In this document: positions 36,061-46,145 of the stretch, one piece after another
Numbering within the stretch: position 1 is the first letter of the stretch
How the letters are laid out: each line of letters starts with the position of its first letter
Assembly (NCBI RefSeq): GCF_016056295.1
Contig: NZ_JAECZB010000021.1
Location: 1 to 63,508 of the forward strand
Reading direction: 5' to 3'
DNA from: Atlanticothrix silvestris CENA357
GTDB taxonomy: Bacteria; Cyanobacteriota; Cyanobacteriia; Cyanobacteriales; Nostocaceae
DNA length: 63,508 nt
The notes under the pieces: generated by a model
The model's input: only the letters and a program-made list of their open reading frames with translations
Told to the model about the DNA's origin: nothing
The model's database searches: none
Program-made: the position numbers and the translations under genes

Positions 36061-37497
36061 GTGAGGAATTCTGTGACCATTCAAAGAACTTCGGCAGAAG
36101 AAAACCAGTCATCAAAACCCCCCAACTCCAAGGACAAAAATTCTCATAACTCAAAATCCGGACGTTGGCTTTGGTTCTGGGTGGGTATGAGTGGTATTGC
36201 AATGGTATCAGCAACGGCGGGGGCGCTGTTAGCTGTTTCTTTGACTAGTACGCCGTTACAGCAAGCCCAGTTAAGTCCCAAAGACGAAGCAGTCTTTGAT
36301 GGCGATCGCATTTCTGGCGGTGGGTTGCGATTTTCAGAATTAACTCGCCCCGTCAATCTCTTAGTAATGGGGATGAGCGTACTACCGCCAGATATTCAAA
36401 ATCCTCCCCCTGAAACCAAAGACCTTGGCTATCTCCCTCAGGTGAACTCCTTTGATGGTCTTGCGGATGTGATGCTTTTGCTCAAATTTGATCCAGAGAC
36501 AAAAAAAGTAGCTATGCTCTCTATCCCCAGAGATACCCGCATAGAAATTGAGGGACATGGCACAAAAAAGATTAATGCTACCAATTTGGAAGGCGGGCCA
36601 GCTTTGACTGCCACAACTGTCAGTAATCTCTTAGGCGGAGTGGGAATTGATCGCTATGTGCGGATTAATATTTTGGGAGTGGGCAAACTGATTGATGCCT
36701 TGGGTGGAGTGACAGTCTACGTACCCAAAGATATGAAGTACCAAGATGATTCCCAGCATCTATATATTAATTTAAAAGCAGGTAAGCAGCACCTCAACGG
36801 CGATCAGGCACTACAATTACTACGTTTTCGCCATGATGCCTTAGGAGATATTGGTCGGATTCAGCGCCAGCAAATGGTACTCCGGGCTTTAATGGATCAA
36901 ACCCTCAACCCCGTGACTGTGGCTCAATTACCCAAAATTCTCAATGTAGTTAAAGAACACATTGATACCAATTTGACAGTTGAGGAGTTAGTGGCGCTAG
37001 TGGGTTTTGGCGTGCGAACTAATCGCTCCAATATGCAGATGTTAATGCTGCCAGGCCGCTTTAGTGAGAAGACCGAGTATAATGCTAGCTATTGGCTGCC
37101 AAGCAGACGTGGTATTGCCAAACTCATGACTCAACACTTTGGCTTAGAATCTTTAGAATCATCCAACGACGCACCAAATTTCACTGACCCAGGCTCTTTG
37201 CGAGTGGCAATCCAAGATAGCACAGGTAGCGATCGCTCTGAACTGAGACCCTTACTGAGAGCTTTGGAAACAGCTGGCTATCGTAATATTTATATATCTA
37301 AACCTTGGAGTGAACCTTTAGAAGTTAGTAATATTATCGCTCAGCAAGGAGATGGTGATAGTGCTGAATCAATTCGCAATTCTTTAGGATTCGGAGAAGT
37401 TCGCGTAGAAAGCACTGGCAATCTCGACTCGGATATCACTATCCAAATAGGTAAAGATTGGTTACAACAAAAAGCTATCTTTCCAGAGTCTCGGTAA
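36061..37497 (+). CDS. LytR-CpsA-Psr (LCP) family cell-envelope transferase
   Basis: A 478-residue type II membrane protein: cytosolic tail, one span (LWFWVGMSGIAMVSATAGAL), then the LCP domain (residues ~98-350) with the polyprenyl-phosphate binding residues: ADVMLLLKFD, MLSIPRDTRIEI, GVGIDRYVRINILGVGKLID and LLRFRHDALGDIGRIQRQQ. The last ~110 residues form a LytR_C domain. LCP enzymes attach wall polymers or polysaccharides to peptidoglycan from lipid carriers; in cyanobacteria the likely cargo is surface polysaccharide. The start is a GTG at 36061, with another GTG four codons later; no good ribosome site. Confidence 0.93.
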   Translation: MRNSVTIQRTSAEENQSSKPPNSKDKNSHNSKSGRWLWFWVGMSGIAMVSATAGALLAVSLTSTPLQQAQLSPKDEAVFDGDRISGGGLRFSELTRPVNLLVMGMSVLPPDIQNPPPETKDLGYLPQVNSFDGLADVMLLLKFDPETKKVAMLSIPRDTRIEIEGHGTKKINATNLEGGPALTATTVSNLLGGVGIDRYVRINILGVGKLIDALGGVTVYVPKDMKYQDDSQHLYINLKAGKQHLNGDQALQLLRFRHDALGDIGRIQRQQMVLRALMDQTLNPVTVAQLPKILNVVKEHIDTNLTVEELVALVGFGVRTNRSNMQMLMLPGRFSEKTEYNASYWLPSRRGIAKLMTQHFGLESLESSNDAPNFTDPGSLRVAIQDSTGSDRSELRPLLRALETAGYRNIYISKPWSEPLEVSNIIAQQGDGDSAESIRNSLGFGEVRVESTGNLDSDITIQIGKDWLQQKAIFPESR

Positions 37498-37535
37498 ATC
37501 TAAATATGGGGCATGGGGCATGGGAAAGAGAAAAT

Positions 37536-38831
37536 TTACCATTCTGCTAGGGCGATCGCTATTCCTTGTTGTAAATCTAGTGAAATTGTAGTGTTACTTG
37601 CTAACTCCTGCAATTGTTGATACGCGACATCCCTATCCAGCTTTTTGAGTGCTGCGATCGCATGTAATCTTACTACTTGATCTGCATCTGCCAGCAACAA
37701 AATTAATGGTTTAATTGCTTGTGTATTGCCTAACTGCCCTAAAGACGAGGCGATCGCACTTTTAATAGTGGTAATTTTGGCGGCTGGATGCTGCGATCGC
37801 AGTACATCTATTAAAATTTCTGTTGCTGGTACACTTAACTGCGGCTTTTGTACTCGCCCCAAAACTGTGACAATTTCCTGCCACACTGTCTCTGATGTAC
37901 TTCGATCAAGTGCTTTTTGTAAATATTCCAAACCAGATAGTGTCTCTACCCAGATTAAAGCGCGGATGGATTCTAATTGTAGTGGTTGCGGTGTGTGAGG
38001 TGATATTAATACCTCAAATAAGTGCTTTGTAGCTTCATCACTACCTATTCGCGAAAGAGTGATCGCCGCAGCACAACAAACCTCAAGATTCAAGTCATAA
38101 AGCTTAGGTTGCAGTTTTGTGACTAAATCTAATTCTGTACATAACTCAGGGCGAAAACCTAAACCCAAAACTGCTGTACGTCTGACTGTAGCAGCTACAT
38201 CATCTAAAGCGTTCAAAAGTACTGGTGGTACACGTTCGTCATCAAAACTGCTGAGGGCTTCTAAGGCTGTAGCACGTACTACTGCTTGGGAATCTTGGAT
38301 TACGCTCAACAAAGGTGTGATAGTTTCTCTGCTGTGGATATAAGAAAGTGATCGCACTGCCAAAAGTCTGGTATTTTGCTGTGTTAAAAGTTCGGCAAGT
38401 TTAGTAATAGCAATAGTACCCATTTGCCCTAACGCTGCTGCTGCGATCACCTTGAGTTCTTCATCCTCACTAATTTTTAGCAAGTTCAACAAAGAAATCA
38501 TCACATCTGGGTGCTGAAATTCGCCCAAAGTCCGCGCTGCATACCAGCGCAATTCTACTTCTGCTTCTTCATCTTCTAAGATTTCAATCAACGCTGGAAT
38601 AGCAATATTTCCTAAGCGAGTCAATATTTTGGCAATTTCCCAACGTTCTTGAAAATCTCCTCTTTCTAAAATTGAGATTGCTAATTCTAGCAGTTGCTCT
38701 GGATTAACTATCTCTAAGAGTGTAGAGTCTTCTGCCAGAATCAACTGCTGCAAATATTGAATCAGCAATGACCAATCAGCTGCATCATGTGCTGCCTGTG
38801 CTTGCACTAAAAGCTGCTTGATATTATTCAC
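37536..38831 (-). CDS. HEAT-repeat protein
   Basis: A 431-residue all-helical protein made of about ten HEAT/PBS-lyase-like repeats of ~31 residues, for example AEVELRWYAARTLGEFQHPD, ELKVIAAAALGQMGT and ATVRRTAVLGLGFRPE. Such proteins in cyanobacteria either act on phycobilins or serve as scaffolds; no lyase-specific residues could be identified, so scaffold is the safer reading. It converges with the LCP gene and is followed upstream by the Rieske gene 30 bases away on the same strand, so the two may be co-transcribed. Confidence 0.85.
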   Translation of the reverse strand: MNNIKQLLVQAQAAHDAADWSLLIQYLQQLILAEDSTLLEIVNPEQLLELAISILERGDFQERWEIAKILTRLGNIAIPALIEILEDEEAEVELRWYAARTLGEFQHPDVMISLLNLLKISEDEELKVIAAAALGQMGTIAITKLAELLTQQNTRLLAVRSLSYIHSRETITPLLSVIQDSQAVVRATALEALSSFDDERVPPVLLNALDDVAATVRRTAVLGLGFRPELCTELDLVTKLQPKLYDLNLEVCCAAAITLSRIGSDEATKHLFEVLISPHTPQPLQLESIRALIWVETLSGLEYLQKALDRSTSETVWQEIVTVLGRVQKPQLSVPATEILIDVLRSQHPAAKITTIKSAIASSLGQLGNTQAIKPLILLLADADQVVRLHAIAALKKLDRDVAYQQLQELASNTTISLDLQQGIAIALAEW

Positions 38832-38861
38832 AATACCTTGCTTAAATTACCAATTTTGAAC

Positions 38862-39311
38862 TTAGGTTTGCTTAACTACAACCGAATTGCCTTCAATTTT
38901 GGCGGTGTAAGTTGTCAGGGATTTTGTAGCTGGGCCTTTTTGCACTTTACCATCAACCTCAAACTCAGATTCATGACAGGGACATAAAAATGTTTTTGTT
39001 GAGGGTTCCCACCCTACCGTACACCCTTTATGAGTACAGGTGGGGTTAACAGCAATGAGATTTGCAGTTTTAGATGTACCAATTACCAAAACAGGGCCAA
39101 CAGGCGAATTTTTAGTCAGCAATTGACCAGTCTTATCTAATTCTGCCGCAGTACCTACTGTTTGCCAATCTCCAGATGTTGAGGATGTTGGAGTGTTAGT
39201 TCCAGAATATGTAGGTGTGTTTGTTTGAGAAGAACAGGCAGCAATTGCCACAGGTAGACTACTAGCTATCCAACCCAAACCTACCCAATTGATGAAATCA
39301 CGACGTTTCAT
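38862..39311 (-). CDS. Tat-exported Rieske [2Fe-2S] protein
   Basis: 149 residues. The N terminus MKRRDFINWVGLGWIASSLP is a twin-arginine signal; it ends IAACSSQ, so the mature protein may also be lipidated on Cys26. The Rieske domain has Cys92/His94 (CTHKGC) and Cys110/His113 (CPCHES) as cluster ligands, with Cys97 and Cys112 placed for the disulfide found in high-potential Rieske proteins. The linker is Thr/Ser-rich. It is shorter than PetC of the b6f complex and lacks the N-terminal helix, so it is a soluble or lipid-anchored electron carrier of unknown partner. It is divergent from nirA. Confidence 0.9.
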   Translation of the reverse strand: MKRRDFINWVGLGWIASSLPVAIAACSSQTNTPTYSGTNTPTSSTSGDWQTVGTAAELDKTGQLLTKNSPVGPVLVIGTSKTANLIAVNPTCTHKGCTVGWEPSTKTFLCPCHESEFEVDGKVQKGPATKSLTTYTAKIEGNSVVVKQT

Positions 39312-39406
39312 AGCTAATGAAATTATGTGTAAGTTGTAACTAATTTTTTATATCATGCGTAAAACGCATTAACTTGATACACTTCCAGCAATTTTACTAA
39401 AATTTC

Positions 39407-39448
39407 GTAGCTATTTATACGATTTTACCTCAAATATCACCTTAACCT
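39407..39448 (+). promoter_or_regulatory. NtcA-activated promoter of nirA
   Basis: GTA-N8-TAC at 39407-39420 is an exact match to the NtcA consensus. After a 22-base gap comes TAACCT (39443-39448), matching the TAN3T -10 box, the spacing used by class II NtcA promoters. It predicts induction when ammonium is scarce. The leader to the nirA ATG would be about 245 bases. Confidence 0.85.
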
Positions 39449-39619
39449 TGCAAGTATCGAAATTGTTACATAAACAGTAACTAAGTCATCTTGATAAATC
39501 TTGCAAATGCAAAAAATTACAACTTTCCTCTAAATTAATTACGAAATCACCACCAGCTTAGGATAGTCAATGTAGTTTAGTAATTCGTAGTTGCAATTAA
39601 TGGTTGCTCTGTCCCTCTT

Positions 39620-39690
39620 AAAATTACGAATTACGAATTACGTTAGCGCAGCAGGAGCGTCATTACAAATTACAAATTACGAATTATTTA
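39620..39690. repeat. ATTACGA-type short tandem repeats in the nirA leader
   Basis: Units of 7 bases (AATTACG, ACAAATT) repeat several times on both sides of GTTAGCGCAGCAGGAGCG. They extend the open frame upstream of nirA artificially. Confidence 0.7.
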
Positions 39691-39698
39691 GTCAGATC

Positions 39699-41261
39699 AT
39701 GACAGATACAGCAACTACCACCAAAACCAGCCTGAATAAGTTCGAGAAATTCAAAGCCGAAAAAGATGGACTTGCGGTCAAGGAGGAGATAGACAAATTT
39801 GCCTCTTTAGGCTGGGAAGCAATGGATGAAACAGACCGCGATCATCGTCTGAAGTGGATGGGTGTGTTCTTTCGCCCAGTTACCCCAGGTAAATTTATGA
39901 TGCGGATGCGGATACCCAATGGTATTCTCACTAGCAATCAAATGCGTGTTTTAGCGGCAGTGGTGCAACGTTACGGAGATGACGGCAGTGCTGATATTAC
40001 TACAAGACAAAATATCCAATTGCGGGGAATCAGAATTGAAGATTTACCGGATATCTTGAATCGGTTACACGCAGTAGGGTTAACCAGCGTTCAGTCGGGG
40101 ATGGATAACGTCCGCAATATCACAGGCGATCCTATAGCGGGATTAGATGCGGATGAGTTGTATGACACGCAAAAGTTAGTACAACAAATTCAGGATATGC
40201 TCACCAACAAAGGAGAAGGCAACCCAGAATTTACCAACCTTCCACGAAAGTTTAACATTGCGATCGCTGGTGGCAGAGACAATTCAGTTCATGCAGAAAT
40301 CAACGATTTAGCATTTGTTCCAGCGTTTAAAGAAGAAAATAAAGTCTTCGGTTTTAACATTTTAGTTGGTGGCTTTTTCTCAGCTAAACGCTGTGAGGCG
40401 GCAATTCCTCTCAATGCTTGGGTGTCTCCAGAAGAGGTGGTCAGCGTATGTAGAGCAGTTTTGGAAGTTTATCGTGACCACGGCTTACGTGCAAATCGGC
40501 TAAAATCTCGGCTGATGTGGCTAATTGATGAATGGGGTTTAGAAAAGTTCCGCTCGGAAATAGAAAAACGTTTAGGTAAGTCATTATTACCCGCAGCGCT
40601 AAAAGATGAAATTGATTGGGAAAAACGCGATCATATTGGGGTATATAAACAAAAACAACCAGGATTGAATTACGTAGGCTTGCACATTCCTGTTGGTCGG
40701 TTATATGCCGAGGATATGTTTGAAATTGCCAGTCTGGCAGAAGTTTACGGCAGTGGTGAAATCCGTCTAACTGTTGAACAAAATATTATCATCTCCAACA
40801 TCCCTGACTCACGCTTAGCAACATTTTTGACAGAAAATCTTCTAGAAAGGTTTTCAATAAATCCTGATTTACTGACGCGATCGCTTGTTTCTTGCACAGG
40901 CGCACAATTTTGTAACTTTGCCCTTATAGAAACCAAAAACCGCGCCCTAGCAATGGTTAAAGCTTTAGAAGCCGAGTTAATACTCACTTCTCCAGTACGC
41001 ATTCATTGGACAGGTTGTCCTAACTCCTGCGGACAGCCGCAAGTTGCAGACATTGGTTTAATGGGGACTAAAACTCGTAAAAATGGCAAAACCGTTGAAG
41101 GAGTTGACATTTACATGGGTGGCAAAGTGGGTAAAGACGCTCATTTAGGAACTTGTGTTACTAAAGGCATTCCCTGCGAAGACTTGCAATCAGTATTGCG
41201 ACAACTACTCATTGAAAACTTCGGCGCACGCTTGCGAGAAGTAGTCACAGTTACGGGCTAG
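39699..41261 (+). CDS. nirA: Ferredoxin-nitrite reductase
   Basis: This siroheme/[4Fe-4S] enzyme reduces nitrite to ammonium with six electrons from ferredoxin. ATG 39699 gives 520 residues, the normal cyanobacterial length; the frame runs 36 codons further upstream only through repeat DNA. Two NIR/SIR half-domains are visible. Substrate and siroheme residues lie in DGSADITTRQNIQLRG and the C-terminal equivalent GEIRLTVEQNIIIS. The cluster-binding cysteines are in SCTGAQFCNFALIETK and WTGCPNSCGQPQVAD. It is the first gene of the nirA-nrtP-narB cluster. Confidence 0.97.
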   Translation: MTDTATTTKTSLNKFEKFKAEKDGLAVKEEIDKFASLGWEAMDETDRDHRLKWMGVFFRPVTPGKFMMRMRIPNGILTSNQMRVLAAVVQRYGDDGSADITTRQNIQLRGIRIEDLPDILNRLHAVGLTSVQSGMDNVRNITGDPIAGLDADELYDTQKLVQQIQDMLTNKGEGNPEFTNLPRKFNIAIAGGRDNSVHAEINDLAFVPAFKEENKVFGFNILVGGFFSAKRCEAAIPLNAWVSPEEVVSVCRAVLEVYRDHGLRANRLKSRLMWLIDEWGLEKFRSEIEKRLGKSLLPAALKDEIDWEKRDHIGVYKQKQPGLNYVGLHIPVGRLYAEDMFEIASLAEVYGSGEIRLTVEQNIIISNIPDSRLATFLTENLLERFSINPDLLTRSLVSCTGAQFCNFALIETKNRALAMVKALEAELILTSPVRIHWTGCPNSCGQPQVADIGLMGTKTRKNGKTVEGVDIYMGGKVGKDAHLGTCVTKGIPCEDLQSVLRQLLIENFGARLREVVTVTG

Positions 41262-41367
41262 GGATTAGGGACTAAAGAAAAGTTTTTTAATACCCAATCT
41301 GGGCGATCGCATCATTGTCCATAGATTTCTCTATGCAATTTTTTGAATTTTTAGTGAGGAAGGCTTC

Positions 41368-42888
41368 ATGCTCCAAGGATTATTTTCGTTTAATGGACGC
41401 TACCGTATCTTGCATTTGACTTGGTTTGCGTTCTTTCTATCATTCATAGTTTGGTTTAACTTTGCCCCCTTTTCTACAGCGATTCAAGAAACTTTTAGTT
41501 TAAGTCCAGGACAAATCAGAACCATTGCGATCTGTAACGTTGCCCTTACTGTGCCAGCTCGCATCATTATTGGCATGGTTTTAGACAAATATGGGCCACG
41601 AATTACCTACTCAATGCTGCTGATTTATGCTGCTATTCCCTGTATCGCCTTTGCAATGGCACAAGACTTTACTCAGTTGGTGATTAGCCGTTTGGCATTG
41701 AGTATTGTGGGTGCTGGTTTCGTGATTGGTATCCGCATGGTTGCCGAATGGTTCCCACCGAAAGAAATTGGCATCGCTGAGGGTATCTATGGTGGTTGGG
41801 GTAATTTTGGCTCGGCTGCTGCGGCTTTTACCTTACCTTCTTTAGCTGCGGCAACTGCCTTTGTGGCTGCTGGTCAAATTAACTGGCGATTAGCAATCGC
41901 TCTGACTGGAATCGTCGCTGCTGTTTACGGATTTATTTATTTGTTCAGTGCCCAAGATACTCCTTCTGGCAAAGTCTATCAACGACCCACCCGCCACGGC
42001 GGCATAGAAGTAACCAGCAAAAGAAGCTTTTGGCTGTTGATGTTGATGAATATTCCCCTTGTTGGAATATTAGCTGTACTAGCGTGGCGCATTAGTAATT
42101 TTGGTTTACTGAATCAGACTCAACTGCTAATCGTTTACCTGTTGTTAGCTGGTCTGTATGTTTTCCAAGCCTACAAATGCTGGGATGTCAATCGGGATTT
42201 GATGACAGGTAAGAAGCAATATCCCCCTAAAGAACGCTACGAATTTTCTCAGGTGGCTTTATTAGAACTAACTTACTTTGTGAATTTTGGTTCGGAACTA
42301 GCAGTTGTTTCCATGCTCCCGGCATTTTTTGAGTCAACCTTCAGCCTCAGTAAAGTTTTAGCAGGGATGATTGCAGCTAGCTATGCATTTATGAACTTAG
42401 TAGCTCGTCCTGGTGGAGGCTGGATTTCTGATACTTTAGGTAGCCGCCGATGGACAATGACTGTACTTACCGGTGGTATGGGTCTTTCTTATCTGTTGAT
42501 GGGCGGCGTTAACAGCAATTGGTGGCTACCCATAGCAATTTTGTTAACTATGGCTTGCTCATTCTTCGTTCAAGCTGGGGAAGGTTCAACTTTTGCGATC
42601 GTACCTTTAATTAAGCGGCGAATTACAGGCCAGATTGCTGGTAACGTCGGTGCTTATGGCAACGTGGGAGCAGTGGCTTATTTGACTCTCTTCAGTTTGT
42701 TACCTGAGGGTGATATCGGTAACAGAATCTTCTTCCAAACTCTGGGAGTTAGTGCCTTGATTGTTACTTTCCTTTGCTGGTTCTTTCTCAAAGAACCCAA
42801 AGGCTCATTTGCTGAACACCATGAAGGTGAAGAACCAGAATTGGCGATGGATTCAGCAGAAGCGTTTCCTTTCATAACTGAAGAATAA
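41368..42888 (+). CDS. nrtP: Nitrate/nitrite permease (MFS, NrtP/NarK type)
   Basis: A 506-residue major-facilitator protein with twelve predicted spans. The nitrate signature appears as GWGNFGSAAAAFTLP in span 5 and again near AGNVGAYGNVGAVAYLTLF in span 11; MFS loop DKYGPRITYSM lies between spans 2 and 3. It begins 106 bases after nirA. Use of NrtP instead of the ABC system NrtABCD is seen in several cyanobacteria. A strong terminator follows. Confidence 0.95.
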   Translation: MLQGLFSFNGRYRILHLTWFAFFLSFIVWFNFAPFSTAIQETFSLSPGQIRTIAICNVALTVPARIIIGMVLDKYGPRITYSMLLIYAAIPCIAFAMAQDFTQLVISRLALSIVGAGFVIGIRMVAEWFPPKEIGIAEGIYGGWGNFGSAAAAFTLPSLAAATAFVAAGQINWRLAIALTGIVAAVYGFIYLFSAQDTPSGKVYQRPTRHGGIEVTSKRSFWLLMLMNIPLVGILAVLAWRISNFGLLNQTQLLIVYLLLAGLYVFQAYKCWDVNRDLMTGKKQYPPKERYEFSQVALLELTYFVNFGSELAVVSMLPAFFESTFSLSKVLAGMIAASYAFMNLVARPGGGWISDTLGSRRWTMTVLTGGMGLSYLLMGGVNSNWWLPIAILLTMACSFFVQAGEGSTFAIVPLIKRRITGQIAGNVGAYGNVGAVAYLTLFSLLPEGDIGNRIFFQTLGVSALIVTFLCWFFLKEPKGSFAEHHEGEEPELAMDSAEAFPFITEE

Positions 42889-43241
42889 CAATAGGGGAAG
42901 GTTAAAGGGATTGATTTTCTCTTTAACCTAACTTTTTTAAACATACATACCGAAAGCATCCTCAGTCAAATGCCCCACCCACAAGGGGATTTGGTAGGAG
43001 AGAAGAGGGTTTTAGTCTTGTTTATCTTTCTTACTTAACATAATTGTGTTTTTTCCCACTGACTTACTTAGTGCATAACGCTGTTGTCTATATCGGCGTT
43101 TCTCGGTGTTTTTCGGCGGTTTATTTCATAACTTTTCTAATTGTGTCAATCCCCTACAAAAAATAAGTTTTGCATTTTTTAGCGCTTCAAACTTCAAGTG
43201 CGTAGCTTTAACAAATAGCAGAGACCTTTAAGATTTCCCTT
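42889..43241. other. Spacer between nrtP and narB
   Basis: It opens with a terminator (42899-42938). The rest has no exact GTAN8TAC site; CGGCGTTTCTCGGTGTTTTTCGGCGG contains short direct repeats. narB may be transcribed by read-through or by a separate weak promoter. Confidence 0.55.
42899..42938 (+). terminator. Rho-independent terminator after nrtP
   Basis: AGGTTAAAG (42899-42907) pairs perfectly with CTTTAACCT (42921-42929), followed by AAC and TTTTTT. Confidence 0.85.
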
Positions 43242-45422
43242 ATGAGTGAATTTACAAAAACTCTTTGTCCATACTGCGGTGTTGGCTGCGGTCTAGAAGT
43301 TTCACCCCCAGCACAGCCTAACAAAGCCACCAATCGAGATAGCAAAGGAAATCCGATTTGGCGCGTGCGGGGTGACAAAGCCCACCCATCCAGTCAGGGT
43401 ATGGTTTGTGTCAAGGGTGCAACGATCGCAGAATCTTTAGATAAAAACAGATTACACTACCCAATGATCCGAGACTCTTTAGATCAGGAGTTTCGGCAAG
43501 TTAGTTGGGATGAAGCTTTTGATCTGATCACCCAACGTATTCAAACGGTACGCTTCACCCAAGGGCCAGAAGCCTTATGTATGTATGGTTCTGGTCAGTT
43601 TCAAACTGAAGACTACTACACCGCCCAAAAACTCTTCAAAGGCTGTCTAGGAACCAATAACTTTGATGCCAACTCACGTTTATGTATGTCTAGTGCTGTG
43701 GCTGGATATATTCAAAGCTTCGGCTCTGATGGCCCACCTTGTTGCTACGAAGATTTGGAATTAACTGATTGTGCGTTTTTAATTGGTACGAATACCGCTG
43801 AATGTCATCCCATAGTTTTCAATCGACTAGAGAAATACCACCGAAAAAACCGTAAAGTCAAAATGATTGTGGTCGATCCTCGTCGCACACCAACCGCCGA
43901 AGCCGCCGACCTACATTTAGCGATTCGTCCTGGTACAGATATTGACTTGTTAAATGGCATCGCCCATTTGTTAATGCGCTGGGGCTACATTGATACGCTG
44001 TTCATTGACGACTGTACTAGTAACTTCCCAGCTTATGCTGAAGTGATCCGTCACTACTCCCCAGAAGTGGTAGCTCGTCAATGTGATATCAGTATTGAAG
44101 ATTTAGAAACAGCGGCCCGCTACTGGGGTGAATCGCAGCGAGTACTGTCGTTGTGGTCAATGGGGGTGAATCAATCATCGGAAGGTACAGCTAAGGTTAG
44201 AACAATCATTAATTTGCACCTGATGACTGCACAAATTGGTAAACCTGGAGCCGGCCCTTTTTCTCTCACAGGTCAGCCGAACGCGATGGGAGGACGAGAA
44301 ACTGGAGGTTTGGCACACTTATTACCCGGTTATCGGGTGGTGAAAAATCCTCAGCATCGTGCAGAAGTTGAAGATTTTTGGGGATTAAAGCGCGGCCAAA
44401 TTTCCCCCAATCCTGGTTTAACTGCTTGGGATATGATTACTGGCTTGGAAACTGGCGATGTAGGCTTACTGTGGATTGCTGCTACTAACCCAGCTGTAAG
44501 TATGCCAGATTTAGAACGGACTAAAAAGGCGTTATTGCGATCGCCTTTTACGATCTACCAAGATGCTTATTACCCCACAGAAACCGCAGCTTATGCTCAT
44601 GTTCTGCTCCCAGCTGCTCAGTGGGGTGAAAAAACTGGCGTGATGACAAACTCCGAAAGGATGGTAACTCTGTGTCAAGCCTTCCGCCAACCACCAAGAG
44701 AAGCAAAAGCAGATTGGGAAATTTTTGCAGAAGTGGGACGTAGGCTAGGCTTTACCAAAGAATTTGCCTTTGCCAATTCGGCTGAGGTTTATGCCGAGTT
44801 TGTCCAATTAACAGGCGATCGCCCCTGTGATATGACGGGTATTAATCACGAGCAATTACAGTATCAAGGCCCAATTCAATGGCCACACAAAGAAGGAAGT
44901 AAGAGAGACACAAAGCGTCTTTATACGGATTTACGCTTCCATACCTCTGACGGACGCGCTCGATTTGGGGCTTATTATTCAAAGGGATTGGCAGAACCAC
45001 CCGATCCCAATTATCCATTTGTGCTAACTAATGGGCGGCTTTACGGACACTGGCATACCCAGACACGTACTGGCCGCATTGAAAAAATTCGCTCCATGCA
45101 CCCCGAACCATTTATTGAGATTCATCCCCGTGATGCTGCTACTTTAGGAATTATTGATAAACAGTTGGTGGAAGTGCGATCGCGCCGAGGAAAAGCAAAT
45201 TTCCCGGCGAAAGTGACAAAGGCGATCGCTCCTGGTACAGTATTTGTCCCCATGCACTGGGGGGCGCTGTGGGCAAAAGATGCCGAAGCCAACGCCCTTA
45301 CCCATCCCGAATCTTGTCCTGATTCTCTGCAACCAGAATTAAAAGCCTGTGCAGTGCAACTGATTCCAGTTTTTGCAGAAGTTCCAATCAAAAATTATCA
45401 ACTCCAATCCTCACAATGGTGA
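43242..45422 (+). CDS. narB: Assimilatory nitrate reductase (ferredoxin)
   Basis: A 726-residue molybdoenzyme (bis-MGD) that reduces nitrate to nitrite. The N-terminal [4Fe-4S] motif is [12 protein letters not shown], completed by the Cys in GMVCVKGAT. The active-site region contains [13 protein letters not shown], with the Cys that probably binds Mo. MGD-binding segments include [25 protein letters not shown] and the C-terminal molydopterin-dinucleotide domain ([16 protein letters not shown]). The length matches other cyanobacterial NarB proteins. It has its own leader after an nrtP terminator. Confidence 0.97.
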   Translation: MSEFTKTLCPYCGVGCGLEVSPPAQPNKATNRDSKGNPIWRVRGDKAHPSSQGMVCVKGATIAESLDKNRLHYPMIRDSLDQEFRQVSWDEAFDLITQRIQTVRFTQGPEALCMYGSGQFQTEDYYTAQKLFKGCLGTNNFDANSRLCMSSAVAGYIQSFGSDGPPCCYEDLELTDCAFLIGTNTAECHPIVFNRLEKYHRKNRKVKMIVVDPRRTPTAEAADLHLAIRPGTDIDLLNGIAHLLMRWGYIDTLFIDDCTSNFPAYAEVIRHYSPEVVARQCDISIEDLETAARYWGESQRVLSLWSMGVNQSSEGTAKVRTIINLHLMTAQIGKPGAGPFSLTGQPNAMGGRETGGLAHLLPGYRVVKNPQHRAEVEDFWGLKRGQISPNPGLTAWDMITGLETGDVGLLWIAATNPAVSMPDLERTKKALLRSPFTIYQDAYYPTETAAYAHVLLPAAQWGEKTGVMTNSERMVTLCQAFRQPPREAKADWEIFAEVGRRLGFTKEFAFANSAEVYAEFVQLTGDRPCDMTGINHEQLQYQGPIQWPHKEGSKRDTKRLYTDLRFHTSDGRARFGAYYSKGLAEPPDPNYPFVLTNGRLYGHWHTQTRTGRIEKIRSMHPEPFIEIHPRDAATLGIIDKQLVEVRSRRGKANFPAKVTKAIAPGTVFVPMHWGALWAKDAEANALTHPESCPDSLQPELKACAVQLIPVFAEVPIKNYQLQSSQW

Positions 45423-45611
45423 TCTGCTTGTTATATCCTTAAACTAAACAAGAAATTGGTAATTAATACTTGGTATTTGGTTATTAAATTAACAGCCTAG
45501 ACTCAATGGTGATGATTAGATTTTTAAATCATTACCATTAATTATTGATAGTTATCTATTACCTCTGCTTTATTACTAATTTTTTGTTTCGTTAAAATCA
45601 GGGTGCAGCAG

Positions 45612-46067
45612 ATGAGAAAATTAATTAAAACAATCTTGGGAGCTAGCAAAGATGAAAACTTTATGCACGCTATTGAAAATGTTGAAGTAATAGTTTCTAA
45701 AGTTTTATCACTTTTAATGGTGCTGGTAATTATAGTTGCAATTGGAGATTTAGCAGTCTTCTTAATTAAGGAATTATTTGATACGCCTTACGGCAAATTC
45801 AACACGACTTTATTTCAAATATTCGGCTTATTTTTAAATATTTTAATTGCCTTGGAAATTTTAGAAAACATTACAGCTTATTTGCGAAAACATGTTTTTC
45901 AAGTCGAGCTAGTTATTGTCACTTCTTTAATTGCTGTAGCCCGAAAAATTATTATTCTTGATTTAGAAAAAGTTTCTGGTATTGATATAATTGGATTAGG
46001 TATTGCTATTTTGGCTTTATCAATCAGTTATTTGATAATTCGTAGTAGTTCCAGTCGCTCGCGCTAA
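45612..46067 (+). CDS. PsiE-family membrane protein
   Basis: About 151 residues with four membrane spans: VLSLLMVLVIIVAIGDLAVF, LFQIFGLFLNILIALEILEN, VELVIVTSLIAVARKIIIL and IIGLGIAILALSISYLII. The pattern and the motif LEILENITAYLRKH fit the phosphate-starvation-inducible PsiE family, whose function is unknown. The start is ATG 45612; a GTG three codons upstream is possible. It lies between narB and the nitrate-reductase-associated gene, so it may be co-expressed with nitrate assimilation. Confidence 0.85.
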   Translation: MRKLIKTILGASKDENFMHAIENVEVIVSKVLSLLMVLVIIVAIGDLAVFLIKELFDTPYGKFNTTLFQIFGLFLNILIALEILENITAYLRKHVFQVELVIVTSLIAVARKIIILDLEKVSGIDIIGLGIAILALSISYLIIRSSSSRSR

Positions 46068-46145
46068 TTTTTCAATTTTGAGCAAAGTTTTAAATTTATA
46101 TAAAGATATAAAAATATTTGCCAATGTATTCTTGAATTACTTAAT

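Larger units (their letters stand above)
39312..39698. other. Regulatory region between the Rieske gene and nirA
   Basis: It contains the NtcA-type promoter listed next. Downstream of it, 39620-39690 consists of ATTACGAATTACG and ACAAATTACAAATTACG short tandem repeats lying in the presumed nirA leader. Confidence 0.7.

Noticed and set aside
39591-39698. 36-codon N-terminal extension of nirA
   Set aside because: It is encoded by ATTACGA-type short tandem repeats; the ATG at 39699 gives the family's normal N terminus.
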